A stretch of 64,000 bases of DNA from NCBI GenBank assembly GCA_900208305.1, contig OAPG01000004.1:1054001-1118000 (forward strand), read 5' to 3'. The notes beneath the pieces are model-generated. The model was not told where the DNA came from, searched no databases, and saw only the letters and a list, made by a program, of their open reading frames with translations. The position numbers and the translations under genes were made by a program. The DNA comes from Melanopsichium pennsylvanicum (taxonomy: Eukaryota; Basidiomycota; Ustilaginomycetes; Ustilaginales). Below are positions 1 to 9,391 of this stretch, piece after piece. Every line of letters begins with the position of its first letter. The first letter of the stretch is position 1.

Positions 1-1
1 A

Positions 2-436
2 CCTCGACTCATGGAACCTATTTATCAAGTCCAAGTTCAAACCACGTCTGGTGGTATTGCATCCGTTTATACTCTGTTGGCTAAAAGGAGAGGACACGTT
101 GTCAAAGATATGCCTAAAGCTGGTTCGACTTTGTATACGGTGCAAGCTTACGTTCCTGTTATGGATGCGAATGGATTTGAGACGGATTTGAGGGTGATGA
201 CTAAAGGGGAAGCGATATGTATGATGCAAATGAGTCATTGGTCTATTGTACCTGGGAATCCAACTGATCAAAGTATAAAGTTAAGAGTTTTGGAACCAGC
301 GATACCTTTAGGTTTGGCTAAGGATTTTGTGACAAAGACAAGGAGAAGAAAAGGTTTACCGGAGGGGATCAATGTTGCTACTTACTTGGATGTTGATATG
401 ACTTTGGCTTTGGCTCAAGCGGGTGTGGAAATTTGA
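2..436 (+). CDS. SNU114: SNU114/EFTUD2, U5 snRNP GTPase, C-terminal part only
   Basis: The frame is open from the window edge (codons read PRLMEP from base 2) to TGA at 434-436, so this is the last ~144 residues of a gene that begins outside. Seen: MEPIYQVQVQ, LAKRRGHVV, PVMDANGFETDLR, HWSIVPGNP and KTRRRKGLPEG, the EF-G domain IV/V-like C-terminus of the U5 snRNP translocase-like GTPase (EFTUD2 in human, Cwf10 in fission yeast). Family knowledge: it controls the Brr2 helicase during spliceosome activation and disassembly in the nucleus. The KTRRRKGL block separates it from cytosolic eEF2, which ends differently. Identity is firm; only the 3' end can be judged. The neighbouring GRX5 gene is convergent. 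Confidence 0.93.
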   Translation, partial: PRLMEPIYQVQVQTTSGGIASVYTLLAKRRGHVVKDMPKAGSTLYTVQAYVPVMDANGFETDLRVMTKGEAICMMQMSHWSIVPGNPTDQSIKLRVLEPAIPLGLAKDFVTKTRRRKGLPEGINVATYLDVDMTLALAQAGVEI

Positions 437-830
437 ACAAAGTGTCAAAAGTAAAGCAACCAACCGATTTTCAACATTGATTTTTTTTTTTTTTCAATTT
501 TCAAAACTGGTTCAATCCATTTAATAATTAAGTTTGTTTTTTAGAAAATCCGTATCATCCATTCCAAAACCTTTTTCTTTCTCTTCATAAAAAAAAAATC
601 CCTTACAAATCACGCTTTCATCACTGTACAAATCGTATTCTTATACACATACGAGTGTGAAAAATTCAACCACATACAGAACCCTAAAATAAAAAAAGGG
701 GGGGGAAAGATAAATTCATATTTAATTTACAATTTCGCATTCCTGATTAAAAAAAAAAAAAAAAAAAAACTTGCAAATTATCATTTTGTTCATATAGAAT
801 GAATGCTTTTGGAACGCCAAAGCAAACGAA
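437..830. other. Convergent 3' spacer between SNU114 and GRX5
   Basis: AT-rich spacer holding the two 3' UTRs. It contains a T tract near 480-494, an A then G tract near 690-706 and an A tract near 750-769. No reading frame or RNA gene is seen. Confidence 0.6.
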
Positions 831-1917
831 TTAAACTTGATTCTTATTTGCCTCTTCGAGTGGAAGAAGAAGTTCATTCTTCAGAAGCAACTCTTCAAGC
901 TCTCCCGACTGATGCACTGTGACAAACAACAACAACAAAAAAAAAGAGGTGTTGGGTGAAGAAATCAACAAGATGATAGGGAAAAAGAAATTATTGGTTT
1001 GTTGTAAGCGACTTTGTTGCACTCATCCATTTTAGAATCATCTTGTTGTTTTCTCATTCATATGAATCTGTTGAATTTCTTCTTTATTCCCTCCAACGAC
1101 GACTAATCACACTTCCCAGGTGAATGTAAATACCATCTCATCCTGTTCATGTTTCATCTCTGCTGAGAGCTGCAACTTGCCTGTTTGCGTTAAAGCACTT
1201 CCAATCTTCCTCTTGGTCTTTCTCTGCCTCCAAAAATAATAACCATCATCAAAAAAAAAAAAAAAGGAAGCCTTACTTACTATTGATCAAAATGTCACAA
1301 CCGCCAACAAATTCGCCAGCAACATACACCTGTGGAATTGTGGGCCAATCGCTATACTCCTTGATAGCTTGACGTAATTCCTGATCTTCGAGACAATTGA
1401 AAGCAACTAGCTTTTCAGGTTTGACACCTTGAACCTGCATGACTTGAATAACTGCACGTGAGAATCCGCACATAGGTTGATCGGGTGTACCTTTCATAAA
1501 TACGACCAAAGGATTTTCCTTGACTGTGCTATCGATTTTGGCGCGTGCTTCGGTGGATAAAAGTCTTGAAACCGAAGTGTAGATGGGAGAGAACGATGTT
1601 CTATAAGGGTTGGATAGAAGTGAGGCACGAGCTGGGGCTGTGCGCTATTGTCGAGAAGTACATCCAAGACCGATCATCAAAAAAAAAGAAAGCAGAGCAT
1701 AAGGTGTCCATTTTTTGGACATCCACAAAGAGATTGATAGACGAGTAGTCCAATCGAGTTTGAACATCCCGTGACGAAGATTCGAAACAAAACAAAAACG
1801 TTATCGCAAACCGTCAGTGAACAACAAAACCAGAACAGAACAAGCAAAACCCTAAGATTTGGTGAGAATGGCATCACTTACAAGGACACTAAGACTTTGT
1901 TTCATGAAGATCGACAT
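831..1917 (-). CDS. GRX5: Mitochondrial monothiol glutaredoxin Grx5, three exons
   Basis: Proposed exons (minus strand): 1882-1917, 1281-1644, 831-916; total 486 nt, 161 aa. Intron 1 starts GTAAGT and ends at CAATAG; intron 2 starts GTAAGT and ends at GTCACAG and splits an ATG codon. The joined protein has a basic, Ser/Arg-rich N-terminus of ~43 residues without acidic residues before STEAR, typical of a mitochondrial presequence, then [12 protein letters not shown] with the single active-site Cys at about residue 71, [15 protein letters not shown] and the terminal [11 protein letters not shown]. Family knowledge: Grx5 binds a bridging [2Fe-2S] cluster with glutathione and passes it on in mitochondrial Fe-S biogenesis. 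The TTG-started frame 1273-1509 alone lacks both ends. The first exon is the least certain part; the other two are strongly supported by family alignment. Confidence 0.87.
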
Positions 1918-2586
1918 AGTGAGCCAAACTCGTGTATCTTATCTTTGATGGTGATTGACAAGAAAGAACATAGAAAGGGAGTCATGGTGAAAAAAGTAAT
2001 TCACCTCTGCAGCACCAAAACAAATCGAACCTGCTTGTGTGGAGGTATCCTGCCTGCTCGTTAGCTATGCTCAACTCACCACCGAATCGCTTGATCATTA
2101 CTAATCACACTCGAGTAGGTCTAACAGATTCGAATTCAATCACACAACCTGCTCGTCGTCCCCTTTTCTCATTTCAAAGAATTCTTATCAATACTTTCTC
2201 AACACACTAGCTCGTCCGCACACAAAACGCAACAGTCAGGATAGGAGGAGGCAACGCGACTTTACATTCGAGACCACGGCGCAGCAGAACAAGTATACGA
2301 GAACAAGACTTGAGAAGCTCGAGCAAATAGCTTTTTTTGGTGTAGAGTTGGGGGTTTTCTTTTGTAGGATAATTCAGAAAACGGACTGGGAGCATATAAA
2401 TGAGTCGAAACGAGAAACAGTGTTCTGGTCAAAGCGATCGCATAGTTGCGACACTAGAAAAAAAAAAAGACCTTTTGGGGTTGGAGCCAGGTGTCGGCAT
2501 CAAGAATGGGTGGGTATATATATATTATATCGGGGTGAAGCTGCATGCTTCCTAGCCTAGCACACCCATCATTCGTGGTGGGCGGT
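1918..2586. other. GRX5 upstream region and bZIP 3' flank
   Basis: Spacer between two minus-strand genes. It should hold the GRX5 promoter next to 1917 and the 3' UTR of the bZIP gene next to 2586. A TATATATATATTATAT run lies at about 2515-2531; its position just behind the bZIP stop fits an AT-rich 3' processing region better than a promoter. No credible gene is seen. Confidence 0.5.
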
Positions 2587-3774
2587 TCAGGCGAGAAGCG
2601 CACGAGCGTCATCCCTCTCCTTCTCAGCCATCTCGCACCTCTTCTTCCAGCTCTCAACCTCGTTGGAGAGAGCCTCAATCTTTTCGTGCAGCAACCTCAG
2701 CTCTTCCGCCTTCCTGTGTCGCGAACGACGAGCGGCAAGCGTGTTGCTAAGACGCTTGGCGACCCTAGGGTCCTTCTCGCGTCGGATGGCGGCTTCCTCC
2801 TCGGCGAACTCGTCCACCTCATGAGCCGTGTCACGACGAGAAGTGGCAGACACCGTGTAGTAGGTGCGCTTCTGGATAGGAGCATCCAGAGGGAGAAGAT
2901 CGGCCGAGTCAAGTCGACGCTTGGTACCGCGCGAAGCGTCCGTCGACTTGATCGAGGTCAAAGAGCTGTGGCGGTCCATAGCTGGCGAGCTGATTTCAGA
3001 CTCGGAATCATGCGTAGGAGCAAGTGCCGAAGCGGACGAGGCAGCACAGGCAGGGGCGGGAGAAGGGGCCAGAGGAGCCGACATGCTCGTAAAAGCAAGA
3101 GGCGAAGCCGTGAGTGTAGGAGCAGCAGGTGCGGCGGAGGCAGCAGCAGTACTGGTGTTGACGCTAACGCTAGCCGTGGTGGCCGAGTTGGAAAGTGCAG
3201 CGCTGCTAAGGGCACGGAGCAGAGTCATAGCGGGATCCTCGTCAGGGGCGCCGATACCTGCAGCAGGCTTGTTGAGCTTGCTGAAAGCCATCTCGACGGG
3301 GCGGTGGACGGGCTTGTTGACCTCGGGGAAGAGAGAAAATTCAAAGCTCATCTGTGGAGCGCCAAAATCACCTACCGCGTTGGCGCCAACATCGTGGTGA
3401 GCGAGTTCAAGCGGGCTCACGTTGGACGAGGCGTAGCCATCTTGGGGAGGGAAGAGGGGAGCGCCGGCGATACCGGGCACTCCGAAATCGTCGTCGTAGC
3501 TGTCCAAGGGCAGCAGTGGGCTTGGACCGCACGAGTCGATCTCAAAAGACATCGAGTCGGTCAAGGCAGGCGAAGGGTCGGTCCAATCTGGTGAAGAGAG
3601 GAAGTCGTCAGCGGCCTGGGCCTGGAATCCGTGTCCGATCCACGAAGGGTCGTCAGCAGACATGGGGTTGAGACCGAGAGAAGCGGCGTTGAAACCAGAC
3701 TTGCTCTCAAGGGGGTCCATGGTACGAGCCTCGAAAGGCGTCACCTGGACTGAGCTATCAGTACCACCAGGCAT
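2587..3774 (-). CDS. GCN4: GCN4/cpc-1-type bZIP transcription activator
   Basis: 395 aa from the first in-frame ATG (3772-3774, A at -3). The C-terminal ~60 residues form a bZIP: RVAKRLSNTLAARRSRHRK, in which N..AA..SR matches the DNA-contacting residues of yeast Gcn4, followed by heptads EELRLLHEKIEALSNEVESW. Upstream lie acidic, Pro/Ser-rich stretches (SADDPSWIG, DSYDDDFGVPG) typical of activation domains. Family knowledge: Gcn4/CPC1 factors bind TGACTCA-type sites and induce amino-acid biosynthesis under starvation. The leader is unusual: the same frame is open for another ~263 codons upstream (to a TAG near 4564) without any ATG, and two uORFs lie in it. A longer protein from a non-ATG start is possible. 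The bZIP class is certain; the GCN4 assignment is likely from the basic region and the leader. Confidence 0.85.
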   Translation of the reverse strand: MPGGTDSSVQVTPFEARTMDPLESKSGFNAASLGLNPMSADDPSWIGHGFQAQAADDFLSSPDWTDPSPALTDSMSFEIDSCGPSPLLPLDSYDDDFGVPGIAGAPLFPPQDGYASSNVSPLELAHHDVGANAVGDFGAPQMSFEFSLFPEVNKPVHRPVEMAFSKLNKPAAGIGAPDEDPAMTLLRALSSAALSNSATTASVSVNTSTAAASAAPAAPTLTASPLAFTSMSAPLAPSPAPACAASSASALAPTHDSESEISSPAMDRHSSLTSIKSTDASRGTKRRLDSADLLPLDAPIQKRTYYTVSATSRRDTAHEVDEFAEEEAAIRREKDPRVAKRLSNTLAARRSRHRKAEELRLLHEKIEALSNEVESWKKRCEMAEKERDDARALLA

Positions 3775-4153
3775 CGTGGCGTTGAGCTGGGCAATGAGGT
3801 GTTGATAGTAACGGATCTGTTCTAGACGTTGCTTTTGAGCAAGCGTAGACAAGTGAGTTTGACGACGACCAGGGGCAGCTAGAGCGGAGGCGACAGCAGC
3901 AGGGGTGATGCTGGGCACTCGAGCTAAAGTGGGCTGGGTTTGTTGGGCCGAGCTGTTGGTTATGGCAGCGGCTTGGTGGATGGAAGCAGGACGAATAGCG
4001 GCCAGAGTTGCTTGAAGGTGGTTGAGCAAATTGGCTTGGACAGACGGAGACGACGGATTCGAGATGGCAGCTTCAATGTGAGCTCTAAGCGAGATAGGGG
4101 TACGGGTTGTACTTTGGTTAAAATTCAAAATAGGGTTGGAAGATGTTGGTGCG

Positions 4154-4276
4154 TTATCGTTGGTCGGGGGGTGGACACTTTTCAAAAAAGATGTTTTCGA
4201 GAGACTGTTGACAGATTTGTTGAGTGGGAAGTTGTTGGCCGAGGCGGGGCTTGCACTGTAGAGTGAGGGCAACCAT
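4154..4276 (-). promoter_or_regulatory. uORF2 of the bZIP leader, 40 codons
   Basis: ATG (A at -3, G at +4) opens a 40-codon frame ending in TAA at 4154-4156, out of frame with the bZIP. It starts 216 nt after the uORF1 stop and ends about 380 nt before the main ATG. The pair of one tiny and one longer uORF recalls the two-uORF leader of Neurospora cpc-1; an inhibitory role that is relieved in starvation is inferred. Confidence 0.55.
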
Positions 4277-4492
4277 GATGGCAGAGTAGAGGACAGCTTG
4301 TCGGTAGCTGTCGTGTTGATAGAGGTACTGTTGGTCAAAGGAGACAACGTAGTAATCAACCCGGAAGGGAGATTGGAAAGCAGTGTGGAGTTGGAGGTAG
4401 GGGGAAGGGGCTGTTGTAACGATGAGGTTGTAGAGTCAGTCCTTTCTTCGATGTACGAGAAAGAATGTTTAGAATCTAGACGGGGAAACCGT

Positions 4493-4504
4493 TTAGAACT
4501 GCAT
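4493..4504 (-). promoter_or_regulatory. uORF1 of the bZIP leader, 3 codons
   Basis: ATG CAG TTC TAA (Met-Gln-Phe-stop) in the strong context CCCACCATGC. It is the first of only two ATGs in the leader. Its size resembles the very short reinitiation-permissive uORF1 of yeast GCN4; that role is inferred. Confidence 0.6.
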
Positions 4505-5062
4505 GGTGGGCCAGCTACGTGGTCAGTGGTTAGAAAGCTGCTATAGGAAATAGTGGAAGCGCACTAGGCAGTAAGATCAAGGTGGTAGTTGGAGACAAGT
4601 CTTTGCGTGATGGATACGAAGACGGAAGAGAGAATTAGATATGGTGTGAATGTATTGGGAGGGGAAACGTTCGGAAGTAAGGTCGAGAATAGCTTGAATT
4701 TAAGGGAAATGGTAGCAGAGGGCGATGCGAAGAGACGAGAAAGGGCGGGGGAACGATAAAATTGCCAGGCACACAATCAGTGTTAAGACCGATGAGAAGA
4801 GCGGCACTGGCGAAAAACCAGTGTTTGCAAAGAGGAAAGTTGGAAAACACTGACAATGTGCTCTCCCTCACGATAGCAGGCAGACGAGGGGCAATCAGGA
4901 TCGCCTCGGATCCAAAAAGAGTGAATTGGAGGAGTTGAAGTGACAGGTGTGATGCGTTGAGAAAAACGAGGGTGATGAAAAGAGGAGAGAGGAAGGAAGG
5001 AAGCTGTACAGGAATACTGGCGCGATGGCGTTTGTTTCTCGGTCGAATTGATCACTTATCAT

Positions 5063-6927
5063 ACAGAATAATAAATAATATTCGCGATTGTTCACGATTG
5101 GGCCGTGAAATGAAAAGTGGAATCACTGATCGTGTGGATCACATCGACTCAATCGCACTCAGCTTCCCTTGGCGATACGCTCAAGAAACTCGAAACAAAG
5201 CGATTTTTATTTTTGTTATTATTATTATTTTTGTTATTATTATTTTTAAAAACAAAAACCTTTCTTACTCTTTTTCAACCAATTGTCCCTACGCTTTGGC
5301 TCGTCTCGAGGCTGACACAGATCAGAATACTCGTGGGCCATGGTTGGGTGTTATCTGCATGAAATCAAACTTCGGCTTTTTGAGAACGCAAAGCCACATT
5401 ACTGTAATTTACTGCCAAAGTGTTCGGTGAAAAGAACGGACGGTTTGAAGCAATCGTTGTCTAAAAGCTCCGCTCGACCCGCACGCTACTGTAACTTGGG
5501 ATCACGTTGATGCGAGGAGAAGCATCGAAACGAGTGTCTCCTTGTAAAGCCTTGCAGGCTCAGCGATTCATGCTGAGTGTACTCGGTGTGAGTGATAGCG
5601 ACATGCAAGTGCTTTTCGGAGCCTAAACTCACACACCTATCTGGTTCCTATCTGGTTGAGAGAAGGGATCGCACTGACCGCTGAAAAGGTCGAGTCATGT
5701 TTCCCCAAAATAAGGCGATTTGGCTGTAAGTAATTGATCATGTGTCAAACTCAAACAGCGCATCGGATCGTACATCTCTCGGTTTCTTACCGGCTGCCAT
5801 CCTAAGTTATTTATTGTGTTATTAAAATTCCTGCCGATCACTTTTTTCGACGTTGTTGTTACTGGTACAGTTAACTTGATAAATCACTCTAATTCATCAT
5901 TGTGTGGTGGGCCATTCGCTGACGTCTATGAACTCATTCTTGGAAAGAAAAGAAAAAGAAAAAAGATTCGGTGTGGGTGAGAGAGCCAAATTCACTACAA
6001 AGTCGAATGGAGAGAAATGAATTCTGGCAGCTGTGTGTGTCGGTTTTGCTCTTGTGCATCGTCCGTCAACCTTTTGAGCTCGCATGCATATTCACTTTTT
6101 AGTCGTTAGTTAAAAGTGGGCTGCAAGCTTGCATCCAAAGATCTAAACACGATGGATGACTCGACAAATTACGAAACACCTCGCGCTTATACTGCACTCT
6201 ACTTGATTTCATCCTTGTCCGTTCGGTTCCTTCGGTCCCGCCCTTTACTCGCTTTTCCTTTTTTGCAGTTCTTCGGATCCGGGTTTCATTCGGCAATGGC
6301 TCGATCCACCGCGTAATTCAAAGTGTTGCCCTCCTTAATACATACGGTGTAATTCAGTCTTGCCGACATAATCATCAGTCTCAGCCTCATGCGGGAGCGA
6401 TTGATGAGAACAACATGAAAGTTTTCTGCGATTGACGACCCAAGAGAGTGTGTGTGTGTGTGTGAGGAGAGGCAAGAAAATCAGCCGAGTTAAGCGCCGA
6501 CCAAGACGCCAATGAAAGATCAAGACGCGTTTGATTGGCTTGCCCATCTTGAGCACACTCACTACCGCTCTGACTGTGATTGCGTGACCGAGTATCATCA
6601 AACCAAGCTTGCCAGATGCTATGGTGCCAGACAAATATTTTAACATTGTGAGACTTTGAGAAGATAAACAATATTAGATTGACCGCGAAAAAAAAAATGC
6701 TGAATGAAACCGCTTGGTATGAGAGCTTTGAGAACGTTGCATGATGCACTAGAGTTGCAAACACACGCAATCCCATCATTGTCTGCACGGTACAGTAATG
6801 TTAATCACAATCATGGTAATGAATTAGATTCAGAATCAATCACAGATGATATCACAATCAACTCACACACGCTACGATAGTAAACACAGTTGATCCAGCC
6901 CAACACAGCTCCAAGTCCAAAACGCTT
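5063..6927. other. Spacer upstream of the bZIP gene, downstream of the fasciclin gene
   Basis: 1.9 kb without a credible gene. It should contain the bZIP promoter at its left end and the fasciclin 3' UTR at its right end. It holds a TTATTATTATT-type low-complexity stretch near 5213-5250, TACTGTA heptamers at 5400, 5487 and (reverse) 6791, and a GT dinucleotide repeat at 6448-6464. Confidence 0.5.
6448..6464. repeat. (GT)n microsatellite
   Basis: About eight uninterrupted GT units in the spacer upstream of the bZIP gene. Confidence 0.9.
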
Positions 6928-8523
6928 TTACCACAGATCAGCCTGCATCTCGGCAACCAAATCAACTCTTCCAAATCCAGCTTCTTCAGCTGCGACAGCT
7001 ACTTCATTCCAAACACCTTTCTCGGGATGTCCCTTTGGTTTCAACAATTTGTCACATGCATGTGCAACACCATTTGAGGCAGGCAGATCCTGAAGTATAA
7101 CACTCACATTCTGTACCACCATCCTAGTCTGAAGAGGTCCCTTATTACCAGGAAGCAGGTAATACCTATACACGTCCACATCCAACTGTTCAAACTCACC
7201 CTTCCTATTCTTGTCAAGCGAGGGTAGCACCGTGTCAAAAGTGTAGCTCGTCTTGTTGGCATGTGCCTCGACCGTATGAACAGCTTGAGCAATGTAAGAC
7301 GATTCGTGGTGAGATTTGTGCGAGATATGGTGAACAAAGTCAGCGTACACGATATCGTTGGGGAGCGAATGAAGCATAAACACCTTCTGCAAAAGATGGT
7401 AACCCCAAGGTGAGAAAAGGTATGCACGGAAAGCCCAAGGTAGACGAGACCAAGCAAGGTTGGTGGGAACAAAAATCGTTTCGGCAGCAACTCCAGCGAA
7501 ATGTTGGTGACTAGAATCGTTGGATTCATGATGCCAGCCATTGAACCAATTCTCTTTGTGTTCACCATCATGGTGATCGTGATGACCGTGATGACCGTGT
7601 TGAGCGTGGTGATAAGGTCGGTAGGCGAGGTATTTGTCAACGTGCACCTTCTGCAGACCCGAAGTAGTGGTGCTGAACGTGGTCTGACCGAAAAATAGAG
7701 TCTGCAGAACATCGGGAGGTAGCAGCAAAGGGTACTTGATACCATGAACCACGCCATTCTTGGTGTGCACGTCTGGTTTCACAACACGTGAGTATAGGTT
7801 CAAGTAGATAGCGGGGATGGGGAGCAAGCTCTTGCCCGTCCTCACACGCCAGTCAGTCCCATCGTTGTTGGCGTGTGCTTTGCCCGTGTTAAGCCAGGTA
7901 GCAACGCTCGAGTTGTCGGCGATCGCCTTGCTGTCGAGAACAGTGTCACTACGAACCAAATGGTACAGAGCGGTGCTGTCGATAAGGTGTCGAATAAGCT
8001 CTCTACGACGCTTCTTTTCCTCATCGTCGTCCACGTCTCCACCATCGTGGTGGTTGGCTTCAAGACCATAGTCTCGCTCGTAGTCGGCAATCTGCTTCTC
8101 AATACCAGTCCATTGCTGGATGGAAGCGGGACCGAACGAAAGGTCTTGAAAACCCTCCTTGTCATCATCGCGGTGATGATGCCAGTTGAGAGGGGCGAAG
8201 AGCGTCAAATTGTCCTTCTTCTTGAGAATGTCCTTGGTGGCATCCGAAGAGTAGTTGAGGACGTGGGCGAGCTGAGAGAACTCTTCCGATGAGCTGATGA
8301 GCTCCCAGATGGTCTTTTCTTCATCCCCCTCAAAAGTGGTAGCACTAGGTCGAGAAAAGATGCTGGAAATGGCGGACGAGAGCTTGGAGGTGAGGCCCAG
8401 AGTCAAAGATTCCAGACCGAAAGACTGGTAAACGAGCTGATGGTCGCTGTCCAGTGCAGGAGCGGCGTGAGTGCCGGCGGCAAAGAGCACGGCCGAGATG
8501 GCCAAGGGGGAGACAATCCTCAT
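6928..8523 (-). CDS. Secreted His-rich fasciclin (FAS1) domain protein
   Basis: 531 aa. Residues 1-20 form a signal peptide (MRIVSPLAISAVLFAAGTHA, then APA). Two FAS1 repeats are visible: the first with NLTLFAPLN near 105 and NGVVHGIKYPLLLPP near 256-270; the second with ETIFVPTNLAW near 348 and NVSVILQDL then NGVAHACDKLL near 472-494. Between them residues 304-341 carry 14 His in 38 residues, and another acidic/His patch lies near 157-168. Several NxS/T sequons fit a glycoprotein. There is no hydrophobic C-terminus, so no GPI anchor is predicted. Family knowledge: fasciclin proteins act in adhesion and cell-wall association. No introns are needed. A TATA box lies 54-63 nt upstream of the ATG. 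FAS1 identity is good; the function here is unknown. Confidence 0.85.
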   Translation of the reverse strand: MRIVSPLAISAVLFAAGTHAAPALDSDHQLVYQSFGLESLTLGLTSKLSSAISSIFSRPSATTFEGDEEKTIWELISSSEEFSQLAHVLNYSSDATKDILKKKDNLTLFAPLNWHHHRDDDKEGFQDLSFGPASIQQWTGIEKQIADYERDYGLEANHHDGGDVDDDEEKKRRRELIRHLIDSTALYHLVRSDTVLDSKAIADNSSVATWLNTGKAHANNDGTDWRVRTGKSLLPIPAIYLNLYSRVVKPDVHTKNGVVHGIKYPLLLPPDVLQTLFFGQTTFSTTTSGLQKVHVDKYLAYRPYHHAQHGHHGHHDHHDGEHKENWFNGWHHESNDSSHQHFAGVAAETIFVPTNLAWSRLPWAFRAYLFSPWGYHLLQKVFMLHSLPNDIVYADFVHHISHKSHHESSYIAQAVHTVEAHANKTSYTFDTVLPSLDKNRKGEFEQLDVDVYRYYLLPGNKGPLQTRMVVQNVSVILQDLPASNGVAHACDKLLKPKGHPEKGVWNEVAVAAEEAGFGRVDLVAEMQADLW

Positions 8524-9391
8524 CGTGGCGTTAAAATATGAAGTTGGTTAAATTATGGAGCCAATGAAGCTTGCTCTTTATATATACAAAGACTCAGCAT
8601 GTAAGCTTGGCCCGTTGCTACGAGACAGAAAAAGTAAGTTACACCAGTCATCAAGTGCGCGCAACAGGACACTTTTCATTGCATGACAGTGATGCAAACC
8701 AGCAATGCCGAGATCCAGGCTGAACAAAGACTCAGAGGAGTATCTCAGTCGCAGAGGCAAAAGAAGAAGGTCTCGTCAGCATGTGGATTGACGTGGCTTT
8801 TGGGCAGCAACGATCGTGGAAATGGCATGGATTTGTAATACAGCAATCACACCATAAAAGTTGGCCGGTGCGCTCTGTGTAAGTACCTGAGGCGTTCGGC
8901 TGTTATTTTTTGACAGCTTTGACCATGCCACCTCCATACGGCACTGCAGAATACATCTCAGCCTAGGATGACTCTCTTTCAACCTTGCTGTACAAATCTT
9001 CAGCAGAACAGATCGAGATGATCCTCTCTGATGGGTGGTTTAGCGTGCGTTCAAGAGCAAATGTCATGTTGCAGAATCACTTTGTGGGGTAACCATAACC
9101 CAAAATGAAATAAATTAAAATAAATTAATTAATGAGGCATATCCTTCACGTTACGGCGTCCGCATCGCGCGCCAAAAAAACTACTTCAGTCAATAATAAT
9201 CAGCTGTGACGACAAACTCTGAACAGTTTTCCTCCATGTCCGCGGAGAGGTTTATGGAAGAAGGCACTCGCATAAAACGCATCATCAGAATTCTTTTTTT
9301 CGCCGCCCAACCACGTCACCATGAATCGACCAGGGTAAGATTACATTAAAGTGATATTGACGAGTCTAATCTATGGTATATGCTGTCGTGA
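8524..9391. other. Fasciclin promoter and esterase 3' flank
   Basis: Apart from the TATA box near 8580 and an AATTAATTAA-rich stretch at about 9110-9135, nothing is recognised. No frame here has family-like sequence. Confidence 0.5.
8577..8586 (-). promoter_or_regulatory. TATA box of the fasciclin gene
   Basis: On the minus strand the sequence reads TATATATAAAG about 54-63 nt before the ATG at 8521-8523, which would give a leader of only about 25-30 nt. Perfect TATA boxes are uncommon before housekeeping genes and suggest regulated, strong expression. Confidence 0.6.

Larger units (their letters stand above)
3775..5059 (-). promoter_or_regulatory. Very long ATG-depleted leader of the bZIP gene
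   Basis: Reading the minus strand from the ATG at 5060-5062 down to the main ATG at 3772-3774, I find only two ATG triplets in any frame (4502-4504 and 4274-4276) in about 1.29 kb; about 20 would be expected by chance. The 5' part (about 4920-5040) is rich in C and T, like smut leaders. This indicates that most of the stretch is transcribed 5' leader under selection against upstream starts, with two retained uORFs, as in GCN4 and cpc-1. A leader intron cannot be excluded. Confidence 0.7.

Noticed and set aside
2545..3594. 349-codon open frame on the plus strand
   Set aside because: It is antisense to the bZIP coding region; Arg/Gly/Ser-biased sequence with no family features, a usual shadow in GC-rich DNA.
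5148..5156. Minimal ATGTGA start-stop upstream of the bZIP leader
   Set aside because: It lies beyond the region of ATG depletion and is probably upstream of transcription.
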